Positions 11,691 to 48,950 are shown, counted from the stretch's first letter. The stretch is DNA of 64,000 nt from Gadus chalcogrammus (GCF_026213295.1 NC_079414.1:20681607-20745606), one strand, 5' to 3'. The notes: generated from the sequence alone by a model not told the origin. Numbers and translations are program-made.

Positions 11691-12259
11691 GGACTGTGCC
11701 TACTATGGAATACTGGCGGCACCCTTGATTAGAATTTCCAGTATTCAAAATTGACTGCAGCCTAATGCAGAACACAACATATTCTAGACCAAAGCAAGTT
11801 CTGAAATAATGCCTTAATTCACAACCAGATTCATAGAATGGTGAGATCGTATGTAATTCAATGTTTGCAGCTATAAATTGACCAGTAAAGGATTTTATAA
11901 TGCACAAAATAAATGTCAAGAAGTCGCTAATTTACTTTATTAGAAGCAAATCACAAATTCGGTGGCTTTGGTATTTTTTTACATAGAACAGCCGCTGAAT
12001 GAGAAGGTAAAAACTAGTTCCTCCATGCCGTCACAGGTAGATCCATACTTTGGATTCTGACATTCTAATGGTGTTGGCCAGTACTCTATCCATGACTGCT
12101 CCCCTAGAAAATACTCATACCTGTGTAAAAAGCAAAGGGAACAACACATTTGTCAACATTCATCACGTTATCAAACCCAACTTCCCATTACAAATGTATA
12201 ATATCAAATGTTTCTCTCATGAAATGTTGAAAGAACAGTATTTTCATTTAGCCTTTCTT

Positions 12260-13462
12260 ATGGAAGTAAATCTGTGCCATCGGATTTTGAAATTAAAAAG
12301 CCATTGAATTCAAAGCACTGAATCTTTATGCATTGAAATAACATATCTGGATTTTTTGCCTCTGAATTTAACTCAATAAATTACAAATACAATTAGGCCT
12401 ACAATAATAATCGATCCTAGATGCTAGACGCGGTCAAGCTAGGGGAGCGAGCGGGTGTAACACAGAATTCTGAGACCCACTGAAAATTGTGAACCCAGGG
12501 GGCGCTGCTGCACATTTTCTGCAACAGGCACGAGTTTGCAACGTAGACAGGCATAAAGACGTTCACATGCACAAGCTTAAAACTGTACGTTTGTATCGTC
12601 ATCGATCACTCGGATTGGGGGCATTCATTTTGTGACACTGGACGCACGTTAAGTGTCTGGAGCTAAACGATTGATATGCCTCTGTGGTGGCATAACAAGA
12701 GCGCAACAAGCGCGCAGAGCCAACACTATTCCGCATTGAGACATGAGGATGACAAATTAAAAACAGGTTGCTGTCTGGCGCTTCTTTCCGAGGCAGGCCA
12801 TGCTTCCAATGGAACTACAAGCTGCTGCCGCTTCAGTTAGCCAATACTGTCGGCTCTTCGCTCTCATTCCACAGCAGGCAGCGAGCTTCAGATCGGCCCA
12901 GCATCACATCAAAAGTTGCCAAAGAGACCGCCCTTTGGGAACTTTGGGATCGCCCCAAATTGGTGCCCTAATAAATTGTGCTCCTTAACCCACTACATTA
13001 CCCTTAAGCTGCATGTAAATCCAGCGAAGTCACTGCAATCACACACACACTCAACATACAGGCATTAGTTCATTGTTTATTTCATAGCCTACATAATAAT
13101 TAACATATGTATCAAGAAAGAAAGAACCAGCGAGTGACGCTCTTATTCCCGCTCTCCTTGCTTGACCGCAATCTAACATCTAGGATGGATTGCTCTTCCT
13201 TTGGTCCCCGCATGTTAACACTGAATTTCATGCATTGAATTTTGCAGGTGACTTTGGCATGTTGAATTTGGGGACGATGAAAATATTTAAGTAGAATTTT
13301 CATAATTGAAAAATAAAGGTGAAAATTATGTGTTGAAAAATGTAAAGAGTTAATTTAGCGACAAAAAATCCAGACGTTATTTCAATGCATAAATACTCAA
13401 TGCTTTGAATTCAATGGCTTTTTATTTTCAAAATCCGATTGCACAGATTTACTTCCATATTT
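12260..13462. repeat. Long inverted repeat flanking about 1 kb
   Basis: About 110 bp at 12260-12372 (with ATGGAAGTAAATCTGTG and GCCATTGAATTCAAAGCA) is present in reverse complement at 13352-13462 with roughly nine in ten bases matching. The arms flank non-coding sequence with no transposase remnant. It may be a non-autonomous element with long terminal inverted repeats. Confidence 0.75.
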
Positions 13463-13822
13463 TCTTTTAAAAGACCCAGAAAGGCTGCTTTTAGAAGTTT
13501 ACCACTGTCGGTGGAAGTGCTTAAAACCAGGAAGACATTCCACCATGGGTCCGTATGGTCCGCCAGTATTCACTGAATGTCGATTGTTTAATCAATCAAT
13601 GAACGCTTTGTTGCAAGATGTGCTAATTTGCATAAAGTAAACTGAAGTTCAACGTTTGGTTGGGCAGAGCCGTACAGCTGACTCTTTAACTTGTTTGATT
13701 TGGTTATTGAAATGCACATGATTTATTTATTGAGCCAACTTTGATTGACTAAGAGAATTTGACTCGAATTATTAGTCCATTCAAATATTAGGGTACAGCT
13801 CCTACACCACTGGGGGTCATCC

Positions 13823-14051
13823 CTATGTTCCCCGGGTCCTATGTTCCCCGGGTACTATGTTCCCCGGGTTCTATGTTCCCCGCTCGGGGAACATAGGACC
13901 CTTTTTTTTAAAAAAGTCCTATGTTCCCCGTTTTTCCCAAAAAGGGTCCTATGTTCCCCTGTAGCCATACATACCGGGGAGCATAGGACCCTTTTTTGGA
14001 AAAGCGGGGAACATAGGACCCTTTTCTGGGAAAAGGGTCCTATGTTCCCCG
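13823..14051. repeat. Array of ten CTATGTTCCCC words in both orientations
   Basis: Seven copies of CTATGTTCCCC (the first four followed by GGGT, GGGT, GGGT and GCTC) and three reversed copies (GGGGAACATAG or a variant) lie within 230 bp, separated by A-rich or T-rich spacers such as GGGTCC and CCCTTTTTT. Reverse copies sit opposite forward ones, so a transcript could form several GC-rich hairpins. I recognise no gene or known element. Confidence 0.9.
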
Positions 14052-14379
14052 CAATCTATCAATCTTTAAAATGTTTAAACTTTGACGCGACATTAGCGTG
14101 ATGACAGCCAATAATGAATGAATGCAGGCGTGCGTGTGTGCATCCATCTGTTTAAACCTGCAAACTAAACACACATCAATTCTGATAGAGATGGCACCTC
14201 CCAAATATATATTTTTTGATGTATATATATCTGGAAAAAGAGGTGAAGGGGTTGCTGCTATATTAAAAAATGTATTTCAGGGGAAACGGATGTTATTTCC
14301 TGATCTTCCATCATTCGAATACCTTTGTGCTGTATTGAAGTGATCCCCCAGAGTTCTCCTAGCCTATTAATAATTCACA

Positions 14380-15060
14380 GGCCACCCAGATACTCTGCAC
14401 ATTTTTTCGATTACTTTAAAGAATTATTGTCTAGCATCTCCACCGACTTTGACTTTGAGTTATAACTGGTGACTTAAATTTTTATACTGAATGACAAGTG
14501 TGCAAAAAACCTTTTTACCATTTTGGACACATTTGAACTGTCTCAACATGTAAAAGAGTCTACTCATTGTAAGGGGCACACTCTAGACCTGGTAATCACA
14601 AAGGGCCTCAATGTTTCTGATCTCTCACTGTCTGACCCCTTTTGCATTTTCTTTAATATATATTTTATTCCCGACATACAGACCAAGTCAAATACTGTGA
14701 AAAACGGTATATCAATGAACATTCTAACGTACTTTTTTAAAAAGGCCATCTCCTTGCTACCACCTCTCAACCCATGTTCTGCTGATGATCTTGTAGATAA
14801 CTTTAATTTGAAAAATTTGAAAGTTGTAGATGTCATTGCACCTTATAAAAAAAGATTTCCAGAAAGCAAAAGGCACCCCGGAGAAAAGCTGCTTCTGTAA
14901 CAGCCCAGAAAAAAGAATGCAGGAAGGTTGCACGCATCTGGCATAAAACAAAACTTCGTATTCGTCATGACATATATAAAGAGAGCCTCTGTGCCTACAT
15001 TTTAGAATTAAAAAGTGCCACCTGATCTCCATTCCACACAGAAATGCATTGAATTTGCAG
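14380..15060 (+). pseudogene. L2-type LINE ORF2 relic, endonuclease-RT junction
   Basis: Translation gives the end of an endonuclease domain (GDLNF near 14470), then GHTLDLVITKGL near 14575-14610, a hallmark of the endonuclease to reverse transcriptase linker of L2-type LINEs. ECRKVARIWHKTKL near 14910-14950 matches the region before the RT. Stops and frameshifts interrupt it, and the RT itself is absent. Confidence 0.75.
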
Positions 15061-15437
15061 CATTTTATACTGATAAAATTGAAGGCATCAGATGCTCAAT
15101 CAATATCTCCACTTCAAATAAAATGCTGGTCTACCACCTTGTGCAGCTAAAGTAACGTGGCAATGATGAAATACTTTAATGTCATAGACTCAAACTCTTG
15201 TGGAAACAGTGACACAATTAAAGCCATCCACCTGTTGCCTTGATACTTTACCTACCAACCTCTTTAAGAATGTTTTTGACTGCCTAGCAATAGACATATT
15301 GCGAATAGTTAAAGGGATACTTCACCCATTCAGAACCGGCGTTCTATCATATAAAATCGCTATTGTAATATAAAAAATAAGTTTTTTTCCCTCAGTCTAA
15401 CCGAGTCTTTCCTTGGCCCAGCTTTCCTGCTCTAATT

Positions 15438-15486
15438 TTCTCCCGAGATGACGTCAAATGATGCGTTTGACGTCATCTCGGGAGAA
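15438..15486. repeat. 21-bp perfect palindrome containing two CRE sites
   Basis: A 21-bp arm (15438-15458) is repeated exactly in reverse complement at 15466-15486 around a 7-bp spacer. Each arm contains TGACGTCA, the full cAMP-response element. It sits in a transposon-rich block, so it may simply be the subterminal hairpin of an element. Confidence 0.9.
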
Positions 15487-15633
15487 CTTTGCTTACCTGC
15501 TAGAAGGGCCGAGGACTACAACCCACTGGTTCCGCAAATTTGGAACCCACCAATAAGGAATGAGGGGGGGCGGGAGCTCGCGTACGAGATATAAACCTAA
15601 TGTCCGCCATGTTTCTACACCGGGAGAACAAAT

Positions 15634-15948
15634 TTGCAATGTGAAAAAGCCGAAGTGGATTTTGAAAATCTATTCCGGGATTTGGACATTCAGGGCTATT
15701 TCTACGAGCCAGAATGCAGCCAGGAAGAATTGACACCAATAGAGGAGGAGGCTGCTGCGGCGGGTGCAGCTGAACAAGCTTTGCCTACTGCCAGGGAGCC
15801 GGAGCGCGCCGGTTTGCTCTGTTCGCCCAGAGCCCCTGTGCTGCAGCGAATTTCAGCAATGCCAGTTTCTTCTAGAACAAATGGCTTAATCTGGCGAGGA
15901 TGGGGCCAGTGGCACAAAAAGTGGGTATGCACTATATGCGGCGCATAG
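15634..15948 (+). other. Open frame of a repeat-derived acidic protein fragment
   Basis: A 104-codon frame starts MQCEKAEVDFENLF and contains GYFYEPECSQEELTPIEEE, then an Ala-rich and Pro-rich stretch and WVCTICGA at the end. It resembles, from memory, the acidic N-terminal part of cysteine-rich repeat proteins that are abundant in fish genomes. There is no clear start context or continuation. It is probably a fragment; the function is unknown. Confidence 0.35.
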
Positions 15949-16639
15949 GGGCGCCGCACCAGAGGGTGCACCAAAGCGATGGAAGTAAAATTATTTGAGT
16001 CTGCATTTTCTGTATTTAACAGCGTTTGTGTACATGATATGATGATCAATAACAGAGGAACGTCACTGATAAGGCGCCCCCCCCGCTCCTTCGCCTCCCT
16101 CCCCCCCTCGGCGCTCCAGTGGGCGCCCCCTCGACTACGCCCTGGAGGCAAGCGCCAGAGTGGCTTCATTTGAACCGTATTGTCATCTGATGACACGTAC
16201 CTCAATATGGAGAGTCAGAGAAGAAAGTCCTCGGGGTCACAAAATAGAAAAAGAAAGATTGGGAAGGTTGTTTTTATGTCAGTGTATCAAGAGGAGGCTT
16301 GTAAATATACAGGTTAGCTAAATCTACTACTAGTAAAACAACAGGTTACTGTTGTCTTGCAACTGTGTACTGATCAGAATGGAGCCTACAATCTAACGGA
16401 TCATAACAAGAAAAATAAAGGAACTTGTTTGTGTTTTTTTTTTTTTACTTCAATCTCTATGCAAGTCTTTGTTTTATGTCATTGACCCAGTAAAAACGGA
16501 GTTATAAAGTTGATACTTTATAACTCTGTTAATAATCCAAAAGTTAATAAATTAATAATCCCAAAAAAAAAAAAAAGATTATTATCATATCTGAATCGAG
16601 ACTGAATCGTTCTACACAGTATTACGATGGATCGAAGAA

Positions 16640-17420
16640 TCGATTATTTTTCCCACCCCTATTGGTTACTGTACTCCAACAGTTCTAACAGAGTCTATTG
16701 TTTTGCATGTAAGCTTTTTGGTGAAGCTAGAGTTGCTGACACGCGCCTTGTGGTGGGGTATAATAACTGGCAGTGTCTTTCAAAGATACTGAAGCACCAT
16801 GAAACAAGTGGTTACCACATAAATGCTTATCTGATATGGAAAGAATTGGCATCCCGCTTATCCCTAGGTAAAACTATTGATAGCGAATTGCAGAGAGCCT
16901 GTTGACTCGAGTGATCGACTGCATACTCTTCCTTGCAGAAAGAAACCTGCCACTGAGGGGGACTGTGAAGATGTGAACGGCATCTTCACTGTGTTAACAT
17001 GTTTTAAAAGATTCACGTGTTCCTGTCCGGCTGTTAGGCTGCAGCTGTGGCAAATAGATCAATTGAGCCACACCCTTTCTGGTGCTCCAGAGTTCTAGAC
17101 TGGAGGGCGGCTTGAGTTGTGCAAGTGACTCAACTGTTGTGGTATTGTTTTTAGGTAAAAATATGTTTTTACCAACAACATTGCGCGTTGAGGAAACTCT
17201 TTTTCACAGGGACAAAATGCACAGTTAGGAAATCCTAGAAATGGAAATTTTCTGGGTATCCTTGATCTCTTATAGCACGGTATGATGTTACACTGGCAGA
17301 GCATCTGAGAAAGGCTGCCTCTAAAAAAAACACCGGATATCTGTCCTGGTGCACTCAAAATTAATTTTTGGATTCAATATCAGAGTGTGTTTTAGGTCAA
17401 ATTTGTGCCCAGATCAAAGA
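16640..17420 (+). pseudogene. hAT transposase relic with TTF-type zinc finger
   Basis: The piece at 16655-16880 reads WLLYSNSSNRVYCFACKLFG followed by HETSGYH, the TTF-type zinc-finger region of ZMYM/ZNF862-like hAT transposases. After a frameshift, RVIDCILFLAERNLPLRG lies near 16905-16960. GNFLGILDLL and AEHLRKA follow near 17240-17320, and then a helix with CVLGQICAQIK. These occur in the order expected in the family, but they are broken by stops and frame changes, so this is a dead copy. The catalytic core and dimerisation domain are not seen. Confidence 0.75.
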
Positions 17421-17829
17421 GGGGTGGGGGGGGGCGCCTGCTATGTGTCTGCATACCCCCCAGAAAGTAGGCAGTTGCGCCCCTGGATGGGGCCATGTGT
17501 GTAACCTCTCACCCAGGCTTTACGCCTCATCTGAACGGTTGGGTATTGGATACATATTTCCGGACCCAGAAAGGGAACTGGAAACGCCAGCCACAGCCAG
17601 CCGGGAGAAACAGACGTCTGAGCATAGAGTAAGTGTTTGTTTTTTTACTAACACATTGGCTTCAATCGTTTTGAGTCCCCGGGAACATGACCATGTAGTT
17701 ATGCGAAAGTAGCCGATCCTTTTGGCAGTGCATAGGCTACGTTATGTTAGCTTGCAGTCTGTGTAATGCTGTATAGTTCGAGGCATAATTTCTATTTTGC
17801 TTTGCTAATGTTGTTCTCTTTCTTTCTTA

Positions 17830-18217
17830 CGCCTCGTGCCCAGTGCACCGTCAGTCAACGGACGTGGGAAGGCGTGGCTGACGGATGGGGGAGTAGTCTT
17901 TGCAGATGCATCCGTCAGCCAATCAAATCGGTTCGCCGGGTTCTTCCCGCTTCTTCCTGCTTGTTGCGAGGCAAGCTGACCCGCTTTCCCGCTTTCCAGT
18001 ATCGTCAGAGCCCGAGTCGCGTCACAGTGCTTACATTTGCATACGCGATCTGATTGGATGACGAAACCGTTGCTGCCGAAAAAGTTGAACATTTTTCAAC
18101 TTTCTGACGGTGGCGAACGCTCCAACTGAACGGACGGATCCACAATGCATTGCGCGTCCGTCCCCATTCAAAGTCAATGGGCAACGGACAACTGACGGAG
18201 GTAGTGGGCACGGGGCG
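17830..18217. mobile_element. Harbinger-type miniature element with TTA duplication
   Basis: The ends CGCCTCGTGCC and GGCACGGGGCG are near-perfect inverted repeats, continuing inward with matching CCGTCAGT/ACTGACGG words. TTA flanks both sides (17827-17829 and 18218-18220), the usual 3-bp duplication of PIF/Harbinger elements. At 388 bp it is non-coding. Confidence 0.8.
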
Positions 18218-18455
18218 TTAGACAGTATCAGCTTCCTGTGTTGTCGAGGCCATCAGAGCTAATTACCAAGCACAAGATGGGCAGTACCGTGGCTACCAGG
18301 AGACAGATGCTCAAGATGAGCTGTGGCTATTTTGACTATTTTTGAGACACAATATCAACAAGCACTGTCAATTTGAGGAAATGCGTTCTAACTACATTCA
18401 AAAGAAACACTCTCAGAGCAACATTGACAAAAAAAAGATGTGTATAAAGCTGTAA

Positions 18456-18656
18456 CTGAACTGATATATCCAAGGGCAACATCACGTTTTGAAGTTCCCA
18501 CTCTATCCCACTGATTGGTTTTGTCCAAATAGGTTGTAGCAATAACCGGCAGAGACATTCTGGCCACGTTCTGCTCTCCGCAGCCAGATGGCTGTTTGAT
18601 TAGACTGCTCATATATGATCCATCGAGGACCTTCTCGACAAGCATCTGCACACCTC
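18456..18656 (-). pseudogene. Orphan inverted C3 thioester exon
   Basis: On the minus strand, a CTGTGTAG acceptor at 18657 is followed by an open exon encoding QPSGCGEQN, LPVIATTYLDKTNQW and SKR, clearly homologous to C3 exon 35266-35472. It is 201 bp against 207, having lost two codons after VQM. The donor base G is replaced (CAG|TT in place of CAG|GT), so normal splicing should fail. Intron sequence beyond both ends also resembles the intact gene, so it arose by DNA duplication and inversion and not by retroposition. No neighbouring C3 exon was found on this strand. It differs from both genes enough to suggest an older paralogue. Confidence 0.88.
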
Positions 18657-18798
18657 CTACACAGTACATAACACACACACAGCACCCATGCACACACAAA
18701 CAAACACAGAAAAATGACAGATGTTAAGATTCTCACCAACAATAGTTGAGGGCAGAGCTATTGAGAGAGCTCAAAAACTTCAACAAGTTAATGATCCT

Positions 18799-18829
18799 TG
18801 AACGTCACGTGGTTCACACGTGACGTTCA
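18799..18829. repeat. 13-bp perfect inverted repeat
   Basis: TGAACGTCACGTG and CACGTGACGTTCA flank a 5-bp spacer. Each arm holds the E-box CACGTG preceded by an ACGTCA half site. It lies about 140 bp upstream (minus-strand sense) of the orphan C3 exon; no gene is attached to it. Confidence 0.8.
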
Positions 18830-19891
18830 GGGACGTTTGAATCTGATTTCAATGTGTAAATACAGAGACGAAAGACTGGGATTTTTGGTAAGAATGAGTC
18901 ATAAATGCATCGATTTACAATATTTATACAGCACAACGACAACAACAATGTGTTACAGAACAGATAAAATTAGCTAACTTGTTGACAAAAGGAACATTAC
19001 CTTGCTTAAAGTGTGCAATGCTGTTTATTGCTTTGAATAATTTACTTTTTAATTTTGTTAATTTTGTTAATCTTTGGTAAAGTCAAGAGCATTGCCATCC
19101 AAATGTTTATTGATATATTTAGAGAGAGGGGAAGGGAAGGAATGTTTCAAAATTATGATTACATGGTTCATTCATGGTTGTTTCAGTAATCCCATGGTTA
19201 CTAAGGGCCTAACTAATATAAATAAGTTAATGACTAATATTATAGTGATATGTACAATTTTGGAATTGGCCAGAAGGAGACTGACTGGTCAATAGTGACA
19301 ATGGACTTGCGGCAGCAGCGAGACGATACTAATTGTGTTGTCTTTAGGAGATCCATTGCAAATAATCTGAATTAAATTAATCTTTATGGTGACAATTCTT
19401 GACAGGGTTCCCAAGCTTCCTGGAAAACCCTGATTTTATAAATGTTGTTTTCTAGTCATGGAAAATGCCCAAATTGATGACATAGAACTAGAACACGTCA
19501 TTGAAAAATGCGAAGTTACAAAAAAAGAAATTCACCCACCCACTAGGTTCTCAAGTTGTCTCTGAAAGGTAATGAGCCAGCTTGCAACGCTTTTCTTCCA
19601 AAACGACCCATACCAACATTTTACCCCCCAATTGACTGTTCAAAGAAACAGCAATATGTATTATATGTTACGCAAGTCAATGTTCTGTCTTGCCCAAGCA
19701 AAATGGATGAGATCTATTTTATTCATTTACATTTAGGGCATTTAGCAGACGCTTTTATCCAAAACGACTTACAATAAGTACATTTGTCATAAGAAGTGTA
19801 ACAATATATCGCTGTCAGTACAGAAAGGATGTTCATAGAACCAAGTGCAAGTACAACAATCGCTAGGCTAACCAATTCCCCGTGTCACAGC

Positions 19892-20900
19892 CAGGGCCGG
19901 CCCTGACCAATTTGGCGCCCTAGGCAAGATTTTTGCTGGCGCCCCCTACCCCGTTGGATCGCACACTAAATTTGACTACCAATGTTCATAAACTCAGAGA
20001 AGCTACAAAGCTTTGTCTTTGAGACTCTTTGATTTTGGATAGAAAATTAAACACACGAAACGTATTACAAACCAAGTAACAAGCAATGAATCACTCATAC
20101 AATAAGTATGCACAAAATACTGCAAAGAAATGCATGATGTTTACAAAAGGCATTCATAAGCAAAATAATAGATAGAGTTCAGATTCAAATGATTGTAAAT
20201 ACAATTAAATGTAGTATGGTTTATCTAGTTTGGTTCTAACCAGAGATTAAACAAGCACTCAACTGAAGTGTAAAAAAAATACAAAATTAGGGCTGTGCAG
20301 AGGTAGACGGGACAGCAGCACCTGATGCTGTGTCACTGGGGGTGGTACTGAAATATTTTAAAAGTGCATCTGAAGGGAGAAGAGAAGTATATGTGACAAC
20401 TGCATGTTACATTTTAATAAAAAAAAGAGATGCTTGGTGTGCTATACATGAGACTAATATAGACTAATGAAAATGTGATGAGATTCATTCAATTTTATTG
20501 TCATTGCAATGCAATTCAGTCTAACCACAGTGCAAAAAACAGTAAAGTGCAATGAAATGAATGTATATATAGCCTATGAATGAAATGTGAAAGCTAAGGT
20601 GTGAAATATTAACATTAATACACTTTAACTGCACACTCTTGACCCCGCCCCCCTCACAGAGGGCAGGTACAGAGCAACGAGCCAGGCAGGCACCAAGAAA
20701 AAAGGCTTCTCCATTATTTAATAGCCTTTGCTATGACTATGTTGCTGTGGGATTAAATAATATTTCGAAATAATAGTAGTAATGGTAATTTAATAAAAAA
20801 AATTTTTTTTTTTTTTTTTCTCCCCCCGTTTTCGGTGCCCCCCGCGGATGACGGCGCCCCAAGCATTTGCCTATACTGCCTATGCCTAGGGCCGGGTCTG
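19892..20900. mobile_element. Non-autonomous hAT element, about 1 kb
   Basis: It starts CAGGGCCGGCCCT and ends TAGGGCCGGGTCTG, flanked by the 8-bp duplication GTCACAGC (19884-19891 and 20901-20908). Subterminal GGCGCC and CCTAGGCA words recur in reverse near the right end. It interrupts older LINE debris. A fragment of the same family's right end recurs at 49908-49945. Confidence 0.85.
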
Positions 20901-21292
20901 GTCACAGCAATGATAGCAGCTACTGCAGTTGCTACACAGTTAAATACTATAATACAATACAATACAACACAATACAATACAGTGTACAATGGTGCCCAGA
21001 AGGGGGAGGGTGGCTATGCAGAGTCGAGGTGGACTCTGAATAGGTGAGTCTTGAGTCTTTTTCGGAAGATAGTGAGCGACTCTGCAGTCCTGAGAACGGC
21101 AGGGAGCTCGTTCCACCACTGAGGTCCGAAAACCGAGAAAAGTTGTGACTTTGCTGATCGACCTTTGCTAGCTCTTAGCGATGGCGGTACCAGACGTCAC
21201 TGCTGTGACCCGATCCTGCAGATTTGCACTTTACAACATCCGCAGAATCCGGCCCTTCCTCACAAGGGAAGCAGCTCATCTTCTATCTAGTC

Positions 21293-21877
21293 CAGGGATG
21301 GCAACTTTCATGATAAAGAGGGCCACATTTTTCATCAAAACCATCGGAGGGCCACATGACTGCACACAATTTTGAATTTGGTAGATATGATTTCCTGTAT
21401 TCTGGTGCATTTTGGGGATGGCCACTACCTAAAAAATCATCCAGAATCATAACCTATGTACGGTATGTTAATTGAACCAACATACATTAATTTCATGTTC
21501 TCCATGCTCAAACAGCCACATGAATGGTCAGTATTTTTATCAGTGCAAAGGGCTCACATACATCATCATTCAATGAAGTCAAAAAACTGAAAAACAGTGG
21601 CCCAACATTAAGTGCAACAACTCAATGAACTCAAACCCAACAAGCAGTTGTAGTAGTTGTAGTGGTGACTTAAGTGGATATCTTTAATGACTGATATCGC
21701 TTCTAAGCAAACTAGACGCATGGGTTTGCCTTCGAATTCTATGAATTCTTCTCATCTTTCTTGACCGAGTTTTCTGTAACTCGATCAATTATTATTATTC
21801 TTTTTTTTTTTTTTTTTTCTTCTTTTTTTTTTATGTGCGGGCCTGACTGAGTGCGGGCCGCCAGTTGCCCATCCCTG
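21293..21877. mobile_element. hAT element inserted in a LINE RT relic
   Basis: The termini CAGGGATGG and CCATCCCTG with subterminal CAACT/AGTTG are the classic Charlie-like hAT ends. ATCTAGTC is duplicated on both sides (21285-21292 and 21878-21885). Removing it rejoins the LINE reverse transcriptase reading frame. It contains a T-rich tract and no transposase. Confidence 0.88.
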
Positions 21878-21978
21878 ATCTAGTCCAATCACTGGTCATC
21901 TCCCGCCTCGACTACTGCAACTGGACTTCCAGCGGATGACACCAAGTAGGCCTAGTCATCCGTTGTAGTAGTGCGGCA

Positions 21979-22150
21979 TTGCCATCACTGGTTGCATTGA
22001 CGGTTTCAGTCGGCTATATTGTTTGGATGGAGGCCTACACCACAAACAATGACCCCAGGGTTAGTGTCGACTACTTCGTGTCATCCGCTGCACGCTTGGG
22101 AGGATGCCCGGAGCGCCTGCGGGCTGACAGAGGAACGGAAAATGGACCCG
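21979..22150 (+). pseudogene. Transposon integrase-core fragment
   Basis: The frame reads YIVWMEAY, DPRVSVDYFVSSAARLGG and LRADRGTENG, which matches the middle of DDE integrase-like domains found in fish transposon-derived proteins; the D of DRGTENG corresponds to a catalytic acidic residue. It runs directly into a tandem repeat after NGPVE, so the remainder is missing. Confidence 0.65.
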
Positions 22151-22315
22151 TCGAGATTAAAGTCGATATGATGTTTCAACTTTATTCTCGACATTTCGAG
22201 TTTAAAGTCGACACGTCGAGATTACAGTCGACATGACATTTCAACTTTATTCTCGACATTTCGAGTTTAATGTCGACATGTTGACTTTAAAGTCAAAGCG
22301 TCGATTTTAATCTCG
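22150..22315. repeat. 65-bp tandem repeat rich in GTCGA
   Basis: Two full 65-bp units (22150-22214 and 22215-22279) and a partial third contain GTCGAGATTA, CAACTTTATTCTCGAC and ATTTCGAGTTTAA. GTCGAC and related palindromes occur throughout, so each unit also folds back on itself. The array ends about 450 bp before the C3 transcription start region. Confidence 0.9.
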
Positions 22316-22764
22316 TCACAGCAAAAAATCTTTTTTTTCTTCACGTGTGGCCCTAATACTCCGTCGTATGAATGTGATAATAGTTAACGTATTATTTATG
22401 TTAGGCCAAAACGGTTTGTCAACAACACAAACAGGCCTACATTTTGATAAAAGACCTCGATAGAATTTTACAAATTAAAAAACAAAGATATCCTTTTCGA
22501 TTCACAAAAGATATTTTTACTTCAATTTAAGTTCAACATTTTTTGTTTTTGTTTCTAAAGGTAATTAATAAACGAAATGCTCAATGAAAATAAATGACAC
22601 AACACTTCAGCCTTTTGAGCCAGGGGGGATATTTGTGTTGCCAGAACCAATAGTTGCTTAACTGCTTGCCGGGAAACTATGTGTGTGTAGAGGACAGGGT
22701 TCAGAGAACAAGAGAGGGTGGTGCCAAAGGGGTGTATTGAGAGGCGTGTAAAGTTTTGGGACTG

Positions 22765-22773
22765 AATAAAAAG
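22765..22773 (+). promoter_or_regulatory. Possible TATA-like box of C3
   Basis: AATAAAAAG lies 60 bp before the C3 start codon, a plausible distance for a TATA-type promoter with a short leader of 30-40 nt. The assignment rests on position and AT-richness only. Confidence 0.35.
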
Positions 22774-22832
22774 CAGGTTCATGGAGAGATCCACAGACTA
22801 CATTTTCAGCAGACCTGCATTCAGGCGTGAGG

Positions 22833-48377
<25,545 letters not shown>

Positions 48378-48950
48378 TGTGAACAAAGACCAGGCAACCG
48401 AATCTGTGATTTGCTTTTCAATCAAAATATGAATTTGACCAAATGATTTGTGTTTCGAATCTTTTGATTTCTTCTGTTGTATAAATGTAATTGTATCCGG
48501 TTAATTTTGTTAAATTGGGTAAACTTAGTTGACTTGGTGATGTTAATAACAAAAGTTACATACCAAACCTATCTGGATCTTCTTTTGTTGGAACATAGTC
48601 AGACTCAAGAAGGTATTATTGATTACTGCTATGGCTTCATTTTTGGTATAACTGATTTTCAGGATTATGAAATGGACTAAGAAATTGTCACAATAAAAAA
48701 TCTGGATTGTAACAGTGTATTTTCATTTAATCTATTTGAATAAATGCTAATCATGATGCAACCAATTGGATTCCATTATTCGGCCTATGTTACACTAAGC
48801 AACATGCTGTAAAGTTGTTGTTTCCCTGTTCAATAACTAAAATAGGCCCATTCACAGGTAACAAAATCATAATGATTCTTATTGTAATGGGATTATACAC
48901 TGATTAAATATACTGCTTAATATTAGATTCAATTTCTGACAAGTCTGTTC
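48378..48950 (+). other. C3 copy B 3' untranslated region and flank
   Basis: AATAAA occurs at 48692-48697 and 48739-48744, marking probable cleavage near 48710-48765. No gene is seen. It aligns with 7761-8318. Confidence 0.6.

Larger units (their letters stand above)
19730..21935 (+). mobile_element. Composite L2-type LINE debris with insertions
   Basis: About 19730-19890 contains TTTAGCAGACGCTTTTATCC, a fish-wide dispersed repeat motif. The same family continues at 20909-21170 after an inserted hAT. At 21180-21290 the frame CRFALYNIRRIRPFLTREAA, and after a second insertion LVISRLDYCNW at 21888-21925, give the C-terminal end of an L2-type reverse transcriptase. The two halves join across the hAT at 21293-21877. 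The coding sequence is incomplete and dead. Confidence 0.7.

Noticed and set aside
18246..18343. Short in-frame peptide EAIRANYQAQDGQYRGYQET
   Set aside because: It looks protein-like and ends at TGA, but I recognise no family, start or acceptor with confidence, so it is left unassigned.
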